In this document: piece by piece, positions 15,126 to 20,717 of the stretch
How the letters are laid out: each line of letters opens with the position of its first letter
How positions within the stretch are numbered: the stretch's first letter is position 1
Origin: an uncultured Clostridia bacterium
GTDB lineage: Bacteria; Bacillota; Clostridia; Christensenellales; Aristaeellaceae
Direction: 5' to 3'
DNA length: 20,717 nt
Assembly (NCBI GenBank): GCA_934615235.1
Contig: CAKTTL010000047.1
Span: forward strand, 1 to 20,717
Notes under the pieces: model-generated
Seen by the model: the letters and a program-made list of their open reading frames with translations, nothing else
Database searches by the model: none
What the model was told of the DNA's origin: nothing
Program-made: the position numbers and the translations under genes

Positions 15126-16385
15126 ATGAAAAAACTCCTGTCCCTTGCTCTGTGCCTGGCGCTGGCGCTGACTCTGGCGGCCCCGGCGCTGGCCGAAGAC
15201 GTTCTGTTCTGGCATACGCTGGAAGAAATGTACCGCGAAGACCTCGGCAGGCTGGTGACGGCATACGAAGAAAGCAGCGGCGATAAGGTGGACGTGCAGT
15301 ATCAGGGGCGCGTGGCTGAAATCCTTAAAAAAGTGCTGGCGGCCAACATTACCGGCGGGGACGAGCTGCCGTGCGTGTTCCCTGTGCACACGTCGGAAAT
15401 CAAGAACCTGGCGCGCGACGGTGTGGTCGAAAACTTGGACAAGTACATCGAAAAGTACGGTACCGATCTGACCAACATGAACATGCGCGACGCGTATGCC
15501 TACGAGGGCAGCCAGTACGGCCTGACATGGACCATCACCGGCATCAGCGTGTTCTATAACAAAACGCTGGCGCAGCAGGAAGGCGTTTCTTTCCCCAAAA
15601 CATGGGACGAAATGGATGAATTCCTGCATAAGGCGACCGTCAAAAACGAAGACGGCACCACTAAGCGCTACGCGATGTGGATTCCCGGATGGGACTCCTA
15701 CTATTTCACCTGGATGTTCTGGAACTTTGGCGTTGTAACCGTCAATGAAAACGGCGAAACCACCATCAATTCCGACAAGGCGCTGGAGGTCGTGTCCCAG
15801 ATGAAGAAGTGGATCGACGAGGGCCTTGTGATGTGGGGCTACGGCTCCAACGGTTCGTCCAATATGCGCTCTGCGTTCTGGGATGAAGGCGCGTTCGCCA
15901 TCATCCATACGTCCTCTCAGTATAAGAACCATCTGGACAACATGAAGGCCAAGGGCTATGAACTGGGCGTCGCCATGCCGCCGGCCGGCGACGTTATGAA
16001 CACCACCGAGGTGTTCGGCATGTCCCTGTGCATCCCCGCCAAACTAAATGAAAGCAGGAAGGACGCCGCCTATCAGCTGCTGGCGTACCTGACCAGCCGC
16101 GACGTGGATCGCGAAATGGCTTCCTTTACCGGCTTCCTGGCCAACTATGCCGACGCCATGGAAGCCGATGCGGGCAAAGCGTATCTGGCGGAAAACCCCG
16201 AAATGGCCAATCTGTATGATCACATCACGGAGATGACCAGCGCAGTACAGCTGCCCTGCTCCGCCGCGATTACCGACGTGATGGAGGACGGCCTGGCGCT
16301 GATCTTCCTGGAAGGCGCGGACGCCGAAACCCAGCTGGACGCGATGGCCGATGAAATCGTCGGCTTGTACGAGGACGCTCAGTAA
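15126..16385 (+). CDS. Carbohydrate ABC transporter substrate-binding protein (SBP family 1, UgpB/MalE-like)
   Basis: Extracytoplasmic sugar receptor, 419 aa, typical length. A clear Sec signal peptide (KK, then a Leu/Ala-rich core) ends at APALA|E, after residue 23. There is no lipobox cysteine at the cleavage site; the only Cys of the leader (Cys10) is in the hydrophobic core. The mature part has the family-1 features: VLFWHT near the start, VFYNKTLAQQEGVSFPKTWDEMDEFL in the middle, and AYQLLAYLTSRDVDREMASFTGFL near the end. TAGGAGG lies before the ATG. It is followed by a hairpin and then two MalF/MalG-type permeases. The substrate is unknown: UgpB-like proteins bind diverse sugars and glycerol phosphodiesters. 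Confidence 0.92.
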   Translation: MKKLLSLALCLALALTLAAPALAEDVLFWHTLEEMYREDLGRLVTAYEESSGDKVDVQYQGRVAEILKKVLAANITGGDELPCVFPVHTSEIKNLARDGVVENLDKYIEKYGTDLTNMNMRDAYAYEGSQYGLTWTITGISVFYNKTLAQQEGVSFPKTWDEMDEFLHKATVKNEDGTTKRYAMWIPGWDSYYFTWMFWNFGVVTVNENGETTINSDKALEVVSQMKKWIDEGLVMWGYGSNGSSNMRSAFWDEGAFAIIHTSSQYKNHLDNMKAKGYELGVAMPPAGDVMNTTEVFGMSLCIPAKLNESRKDAAYQLLAYLTSRDVDREMASFTGFLANYADAMEADAGKAYLAENPEMANLYDHITEMTSAVQLPCSAAITDVMEDGLALIFLEGADAETQLDAMADEIVGLYEDAQ

Positions 16386-16410
16386 GGCGCTTTACGGGCC
16401 ATATTTATCA

Positions 16411-16442
16411 GGGGCAGGGCGGTTGCCCTGCCCCGTTATTTT
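16411..16442 (+). terminator. Hairpin between the sugar-binding protein and permease genes (partial terminator)
   Basis: A perfect 10-bp stem GGGGCAGGGC/GCCCTGCCCC (16411-16420 and 16425-16434) with a GGTT loop is followed by GTTATTTTCT. It lies 25 nt after the binding-protein stop and 32 nt before the permease start. The T-tract is interrupted, so partial termination with read-through is likely. Confidence 0.8.
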
Positions 16443-16466
16443 CTCCTTTGAAAGAGAGTGTGTGTC

Positions 16467-17378
16467 ATGACTGCATTGCAAAAGAGTACGAATCTGCGCC
16501 GTCGCAGCCGTTTGTTTGACTTTGCCTGCACCGCGCCGGCGCTGCTGCTGTTCATCTTATTTACTTATTATCCAATCCTCGAATTGTTCCGCATCAGTCT
16601 GACGGACTGGAACCTTTCCCGCTCGACGTACAAATATGTATGGTTCAAAAATTACCAGTGGCTGTTCGCCGGCCGGGGGGTCAACGCCTTCCTTTCATCG
16701 CTCAGGGTGACGGTCGTCTATACGTTGGGCGAGGTGATGGTAACGCTGCTGGGCGGCATCTTGCTGGCGCTGCTGTTCGACAGGATGACGCGCTGGTTCG
16801 GCGCGATGCGCGTAGCGCTGGTCATGCCCAAATACATTCTCGTTTCGTCCACGGCCCTCGTATTTATGTGGCTGTATAACGATCTGTACGGCGTGTTCAA
16901 CTATGTTCTTTCTCTGCTGGGGCTGCCGGGAATCAACTGGCTTGGCAGCAGGGAAACGGCGCTGACGTCCCTGATTCTGTTCAGCGGCTGGCGCACGGTG
17001 GGTTACGCCATGCTGATCTATCTGTCCGCAATCAAGGGCATCAGCGGCCAGTACCTTGAAGCCGCGTCCATCGACGGCGCAAACGGCTTCCAGCAGTTCG
17101 CGTATATTAAGCTTCCGCTGCTTGCGCCTACGACGCTGTTCCTGGTCGTGACCACGGTCACGTCGTCCATGAAGGTCTTCCAGGCGGTGGATATTCTGAC
17201 CCTCGGCGGGCCTTATAAATCCACGATGGTGCTGGTATACCAGATTTATAACCTCGCGTTTATCGATCATCGGCTGGATCGCGCCGCCGCGGTCGGCTGC
17301 GTGTTCTTCGTTCTGCTCCTTGTTTTTACGGCCATCACCATGAAATGGTCGAACAGCAAGGTCAGCTATGACGCTTAA
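16467..17378 (+). CDS. Sugar ABC transporter permease, MalF/UgpA-like
   Basis: First inner-membrane subunit of the family-1 sugar importer, 303 aa. It has six predicted membrane segments starting with APALLLFILFTYYPILELF and the coupling motif EAASIDGANGFQQFAYIKLPLLAP, which docks on the ATPase. The ATG at 16467 was preferred over an in-frame GTG 9 nt upstream because AAAGAGAG lies 8 nt before the ATG and overlaps the GTG. The gene ends 19 nt before the second permease. No ATPase gene is present in this cassette. Confidence 0.92.
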   Translation: MTALQKSTNLRRRSRLFDFACTAPALLLFILFTYYPILELFRISLTDWNLSRSTYKYVWFKNYQWLFAGRGVNAFLSSLRVTVVYTLGEVMVTLLGGILLALLFDRMTRWFGAMRVALVMPKYILVSSTALVFMWLYNDLYGVFNYVLSLLGLPGINWLGSRETALTSLILFSGWRTVGYAMLIYLSAIKGISGQYLEAASIDGANGFQQFAYIKLPLLAPTTLFLVVTTVTSSMKVFQAVDILTLGGPYKSTMVLVYQIYNLAFIDHRLDRAAAVGCVFFVLLLVFTAITMKWSNSKVSYDA

Positions 17379-17397
17379 AGGGAGGTGCGAACGCAAC

Positions 17398-18246
17398 ATG
17401 AAAAAGAAATTCTGGACGGGAAAGCGCATCCGCGCCGCGCTGCAGACGCTGCTGGCGACTTTGGTCATGATCGTGATGGTGTTTCCGCTGTACTGGATGA
17501 TTGTCACTTCTTTTAAGACCACGGAGGAAGTGCTGCTGAACGTGCCGACGTTTATTCCCACGACGTTTACCCTGAACGCCTACAGGGAGGTCATGGCGCA
17601 TTATCCGGTGCTGCGGTATGTGTTTAATACCCTGATCGTGACGGGCGGCATCCTGTGCATTCAGGTGCTGACGGCGATTTTAGCCGCCTACGGCTTTTCC
17701 AAGGGCCAATTCGGAGGCAGGGATACGCTGTTTATTTTCGTGCTCGGCGCGATGATGATCCCTATTCAGGTGACATTCATTCCCATCTACGTCATGATCT
17801 CCCAGCGCGGGATGCTTAACAGTTATATTGGGCTGATCCTGCCCGAAGCCGCTTCGGCGTACTCCATCTTCCTGCTCAGGCAGAGCTTTCTCAGCGTGGA
17901 CAACAGCTATCTGGAAGCCGCGCAGGTGGACGGCATGGGCAAACTGCGCACCATCTTCAACGTTCTGGCGCCCATGTGCCGCCCGACGATCATTACCATG
18001 ACGATTCTGGCCTTCATCAACGGCTGGAACGCCTACTTCTGGCCCAAGATGATCGTGACGACCGACAAGGTGCGCACCATCGCGCTGGGCATCGCCGATA
18101 TCCGCAACTCTTTCCTGAGCATGGAAGCGTTGAACATGAACCAGATTATGGCGGCTTCGTGCATCGCCGCCGTGCCGATTCTTCTGCTGTTCGTGATCCT
18201 CCAGCGCTATATTCTGTCAGGCTTTTCCAAGGCTGCGATGAAATAA
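17398..18246 (+). CDS. Sugar ABC transporter permease, MalG/UgpE-like
   Basis: Second membrane subunit, 282 aa, with six predicted membrane segments. It has the conserved N-terminal block VFPLYWMIVTSFKTTEEV and the coupling loop EAAQVDGMGKLRTIFNVLAPMCRPTI. The ATG at 17398 was chosen because GGAGGTG lies 10 nt upstream and the protein then starts MKKKFW. An in-frame upstream ATG at 17368 overlaps the previous gene and lacks a ribosome site. The TIM-barrel enzyme gene begins 38 nt downstream. With the preceding permease it should form the heterodimeric channel. Confidence 0.92.
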   Translation: MKKKFWTGKRIRAALQTLLATLVMIVMVFPLYWMIVTSFKTTEEVLLNVPTFIPTTFTLNAYREVMAHYPVLRYVFNTLIVTGGILCIQVLTAILAAYGFSKGQFGGRDTLFIFVLGAMMIPIQVTFIPIYVMISQRGMLNSYIGLILPEAASAYSIFLLRQSFLSVDNSYLEAAQVDGMGKLRTIFNVLAPMCRPTIITMTILAFINGWNAYFWPKMIVTTDKVRTIALGIADIRNSFLSMEALNMNQIMAASCIAAVPILLLFVILQRYILSGFSKAAMK

Positions 18247-18284
18247 ACGCCGGAATCGTTATCGAATCATACTCTGGAGGGCTT

Positions 18285-19190
18285 ATGCGTCTTTCAACTA
18301 CAACGAACATTTTGAGCCGGACCGACCAGACGCCGCCTGAACGCGTTGTGTTTAAGCAGATGGAGCTTTGCCGCGAAGCGGGTTTTCAGCACCTTGATCT
18401 GCATTTGAGCGCGCTGGCGCGCGAGGGCTTTCCGCTGGCGCAGGACGGCTGGGAGCGTTGGATTGGCGAAGTCGGCGACAAAGCGGCGCGGCTGGGCGTT
18501 ACGTTGTACCAGGGGCATTCCTTTCATTATACCACCCGCGAATCGACCGATATGCGCATTGACAGAGCGTGGTATGAGGAACGTTTCCGCCGTTCCATCC
18601 TTGCGGCGCATCGGCTCGGCATTCGCTGGATCGTTATGCATCCGTGCGATTTTAACGCTGATCCCGAATACGATTTTGACAAGGCGCGCCGCTTCAATCT
18701 GACCTACTGGAAGCCTTTTGTGGAGATGGCCGCCCGGCTGAACGTCGGCATTGCCTTTGAAAACCTGTTCGCTTCCGGACGTCACGCCCGTTATTGCAGC
18801 CGGGCGGATGAGCTGATCGATCTGGTGGATACGCTCGGCGACCCGCATGTGGGGATTTGCTGGGATACGGGACACGCGTATGTGGCCGGGCAGAACCAGC
18901 CGCAGGCGATCCGAAAAATCGGGAGCCGCCTTAAAGCCATGCACATCCATGATAACCACGGGCTGCCCCGGGGCGACGAGCATTTGCTGCCGTATTTCGG
19001 CACGGTGGACTGGCCGCCCATCCTGGAAGCGATCCATGCAATCGGCTATGACAACAATTTTTCTCTTGAGGTCAAGCAGGCCACGTACAACCTGCCGCCG
19101 GAGCTTTGCGGCGACATGCTGCGGTTCATGTTCCGGCTGGGAGAGGAGCTGATGCGGATGGGCGCGGCGCGAAGGGAGGCGGCGGGCTGA
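18285..19190 (+). CDS. Sugar phosphate isomerase/epimerase (xylose isomerase-like TIM barrel, AP endonuclease 2 family)
   Basis: Cytoplasmic enzyme of 301 aa predicted to isomerise or epimerise a sugar, sugar phosphate or keto sugar using a divalent metal. Candidate ligands follow the family pattern: E159 (GIAFENL), D194 and H197 (CWDTGHAYVAG), H220/H222 (AMHIHDNHG) and E262 (FSLEVKQ). The ATG at 18285 was chosen because CTGGAGG lies 4 nt upstream; the open frame extends further 5' but only antisense-like within the permease gene. Its stop overlaps the ATG of the MBL hydrolase by one base, implying translational coupling. Relatives include UlaE/SgaU-type 3-epimerases, hydroxypyruvate isomerase and inosose enzymes, so the exact reaction is open. 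Confidence 0.85.
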   Translation: MRLSTTTNILSRTDQTPPERVVFKQMELCREAGFQHLDLHLSALAREGFPLAQDGWERWIGEVGDKAARLGVTLYQGHSFHYTTRESTDMRIDRAWYEERFRRSILAAHRLGIRWIVMHPCDFNADPEYDFDKARRFNLTYWKPFVEMAARLNVGIAFENLFASGRHARYCSRADELIDLVDTLGDPHVGICWDTGHAYVAGQNQPQAIRKIGSRLKAMHIHDNHGLPRGDEHLLPYFGTVDWPPILEAIHAIGYDNNFSLEVKQATYNLPPELCGDMLRFMFRLGEELMRMGAARREAAG

Positions 19191-19876
19191 TGATAGATCC
19201 CGTATTTCTGGGCGTTGGCGGCGCGTTTCGCCCCGATCTTTTCAACACCAGCGCCTGCTTTCAAAAGGACGGGACGCTGTATCTGCTGGACTGCGGCGGC
19301 ACGGTAATGGGCAGGCTTCTCAAAAGCGGCGCGCTGGAAAGCGCGGAGCGGCTGACGGTGTTGCTTACGCATCTGCACGCCGATCATGCGGGCGGTCTGG
19401 GAACGCTGCTGGCGTATTGCCGCCATGTCCGTCGCATGCCCGTCACGGTCGTTCATCCGGAAGAAACGGTCTGCGGGATGCTGGCGCTATGCGGGATTCC
19501 GCGGGAGCGATATGCGTTTTCTGGCGGAGAAGAATATGACGACGGCGTTATTCGCGTGCGGTTTATCCCTGTTCGGCATACCGCGGCGCTTCACGCCTTC
19601 GGCATGACGCTGAGCGACGCGGAGGAGATGGTCTATTACAGCGGAGACGCAGCCGACGTTCCGGAGAACGTCTGGATGCGCTTCCTTTCGGGCCGCGTTG
19701 CGCGCGTGTATCAGGACGCGGCGTTACGCTCGGATCCCAGCGCGCACGGCGTATACGAAGCGTTTTATATGCGTTGCCCGCCTGAAAAGCGCGCTGCGTT
19801 TTTTCCCATACACTGGGATGAAAACCTGCAAGAGAGAATTCTGCGCGACGGATTCGGGCTGGTGCGGCAGATTTGA
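19190..19876 (+). CDS. Metallo-beta-lactamase fold hydrolase (RNase Z-like, Lactamase_B_2 type)
   Basis: A 228-aa zinc-type hydrolase. The metal motif HLHADH supplies H61, H63, D65 and H66. H130 (PVRHTAALHAFG), D153 (YYSGDAAD) and H208 (FPIHWD) complete a binuclear site in the order expected for RNase Z-like members. It has no signal peptide and is shorter than UlaG (about 354 aa) and RNase Z (about 300 aa). The ATG at 19190 was chosen because it overlaps the upstream stop (TGATG), GGGAGG lies just before it, and the protein then starts MIDPVFLGVGGAF, typical of the fold. It is the last gene of the cassette, coupled to the epimerase. A lactonase or cyclic phosphodiesterase role in sugar breakdown is plausible but unproven. 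Confidence 0.85.
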   Translation: MIDPVFLGVGGAFRPDLFNTSACFQKDGTLYLLDCGGTVMGRLLKSGALESAERLTVLLTHLHADHAGGLGTLLAYCRHVRRMPVTVVHPEETVCGMLALCGIPRERYAFSGGEEYDDGVIRVRFIPVRHTAALHAFGMTLSDAEEMVYYSGDAADVPENVWMRFLSGRVARVYQDAALRSDPSAHGVYEAFYMRCPPEKRAAFFPIHWDENLQERILRDGFGLVRQI

Positions 19877-19893
19877 CAAGTAGAGAGGGTGAC

Positions 19894-19915
19894 AGGACGC
19901 CTGAAGAGGCGTCCT
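19894..19915 (+). repeat. Perfect 9-bp hairpin after the MBL gene
   Basis: Arms AGGACGCCT (19894-19902) and AGGCGTCCT (19907-19915) pair around a GAAG loop, 17 nt after the MBL stop codon. No T-tract follows, so it more likely protects the mRNA 3' end than terminates. A true terminator lies 46 nt further on. Confidence 0.65.
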
Positions 19916-19960
19916 CCAGGCCGTCAGCAAGCTTTCCATTGGATTTTGCGGATGCTCTGA

Positions 19961-19991
19961 GCCGGCGGCAACGCCGGCATTTTCTTTTTTT
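19961..19991 (+). terminator. Intrinsic terminator of the DeoR sugar cassette
   Basis: A perfect GC-only 7-bp stem GCCGGCG/CGCCGGC (19961-19967 and 19972-19978) has a GCAA tetraloop. It is followed by ATTTTCTTTTTTT. This is a textbook plus-strand terminator. Confidence 0.9.
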
Positions 19992-20098
19992 ACAGGTTTA
20001 TATATCCGGAACGGGACGTGCAATGCGGTTGTGATTCACAAAAAAACGGTCGGAACAAAACCGCGCGTTGAAAAACGGACGCTTGGCCGCCGAACAGG

Positions 20099-20419
20099 AA
20101 CGTTTCGGTGCCGACTACGGTGGCGCTGTTTGTGGCGGTCGGCAGCTGGAATCAGTGGTTTGACACGCACCTGTATAACGCCAGCAAGCCCTATCTGCAT
20201 ACGCTGCAGTATCTTTTGAAGATGAAGCTGGCGACCACCCGGCAGAGCGCGAACGCAGCCAGAACCGCGGCCGACGCAATGCAGTCCACCACGCAGATGA
20301 CGCCGGTCACCATCCGCGCCGCCGTCTCTGTGATTTCCGCGCTGCCCATTTTGGTGGTGTATCCTTTTTTGCAGCGCTATTTCGTTACGGGTCTGAACGT
20401 GGGGAACGTGAAGAGATAA
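20099..20419 (+). pseudogene. C-terminal remnant of an LplC/YtcP-type carbohydrate ABC permease
   Basis: The open frame gives about 100 residues that match the end of LplC-family permeases: PTTVALFVAVGSWNQWFD, then a variable stretch, then SALPILVVYPFLQRYFVTG and a Lys/Arg end. Homology begins at the VPT motif just after the coupling loop. The upstream part of the protein, including four membrane segments and the EAA-type loop, is absent, and the frame is closed by TGA at 20069-20071. The only start available is a GTG (20108) with a weak AGGAA before it. The DNA upstream (about 19992-20098) resembles no part of the family. It looks like the leftover of a deletion; a translated small membrane protein is a remote alternative. 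Confidence 0.7.
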
Positions 20420-20442
20420 GAGGCCGGGCAAGTAAAAAAACT

Positions 20443-20471
20443 TTGACAAAAAATTTCAGAACAGGTTTCAT
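20443..20471 (+). promoter_or_regulatory. Candidate promoter of the response-regulator gene
   Basis: A consensus TTGACA (20443-20448), a 17-nt spacer and TTTCAT (20466-20471, four of six) lie about 85 nt before the regulator's ATG in A+T-rich DNA. A second -10-like TATAGT lies at 20489-20494 with a poorer -35, so the exact start is uncertain. Confidence 0.5.
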
Positions 20472-20554
20472 TTTTTAGCCAAATCAGTTATAGTGATAAT
20501 GGAACGCAGGGAGAAACGCGACGGCTCAACTTGAAAAGAAAAGGATGCGTCTGC

Positions 20555-20717
20555 ATGTATCGGGCGCTGCTGGTAGATGACGAAAGCTTGGCGCTGGAAG
20601 GGCTGAACCTGCTGGTCGACTGGCCGGGCGCGGGCTTTTCCGTGTGCGGTCAGGCGGAAAACGGACGGGAAGCGCTTGCGCTGATGGAACAGCTGCGCCC
20701 GCACCTGGTGGTGACGG
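20555..20717 (+). CDS. Response regulator, N-terminal fragment cut by the window edge (YesN-like likely)
   Basis: The visible 54 residues form the start of a receiver domain. MYRALLVDDESLALEGL contains the acidic pair D8-D9 that binds Mg, and GQAENGREALALMEQLRPHLVVT leads up to the phosphorylated Asp, which would be the next residue beyond the edge. AAAAGGATG lies before the ATG. The LDWP-like VDWPGAGF segment is common in YesN-type regulators with an AraC output domain, which usually sit beside LplABC-type sugar transporters. The permease remnant just upstream is in line with that. The output domain is not in view. Confidence 0.85.
   Translation, partial: MYRALLVDDESLALEGLNLLVDWPGAGFSVCGQAENGREALALMEQLRPHLVVT

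Noticed and set aside
1..20717. CRISPR arrays, tRNA/rRNA genes, insertion sequences or phage genes
   Set aside because: No regularly spaced repeats, RNA gene signatures, transposase or integrase motifs were seen on reading both strands.

Overview
The window reads as a G+C-rich, Gram-positive-type (Clostridia-like) chromosome. The reasons are strong AGGAGG-type ribosome binding sites, sigma-A-like promoters (TTGACA-17-TAGAAT and similar), intrinsic terminators, and typical Firmicutes carbohydrate ABC, DeoR and YesN-like genes. The exact lineage is not visible; a gut or rumen clostridial or Christensenellales-like bacterium is only a guess. No rRNA, tRNA, CRISPR array, insertion sequence, phage gene or origin was seen.

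Region 1 (1-5228) is mostly housekeeping and pentose use. A minus-strand pair encodes xylulokinase and ribokinase. It is divergent from uvrC, and the two promoters almost overlap. uvrC converges on mntP (manganese efflux), and the mntP terminator abuts the uvrC stop codon.

Region 2 (about 5229-14169) is a six-gene plus-strand operon. A strong promoter is followed by an untranslated leader of about 320 nt. The genes are an Opp/Dpp-type substrate-binding protein, two permeases (the second with a large extracytoplasmic insert), two ATPases and a cytoplasmic GH3 beta-glucosidase. The layout suggests import of beta-linked oligosaccharides, not peptides, with cleavage inside the cell. A long hairpin terminator, which has a smaller terminator inside its 5' arm, closes the operon.

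Region 3 (14231-19991) is a second sugar cassette. A DeoR-family regulator has a near-consensus promoter and a 25-nt palindromic operator at its predicted transcription start. It is followed by a family-1 sugar-binding protein, two MalF/MalG-type permeases, a xylose-isomerase-like TIM-barrel epimerase and a small metallo-beta-lactamase-fold hydrolase. No ATPase is encoded, so one must be borrowed. The mix of DeoR regulator, TIM-barrel epimerase and MBL hydrolase recalls the ula (L-ascorbate) regulon but with an ABC importer in place of the PTS. The substrate is unknown, and this is the best candidate for an undescribed pathway.

Region 4 (19992-20717) holds a decayed C-terminal fragment of an LplC-type permease, then a promoter and the start of a response regulator cut by the window edge.
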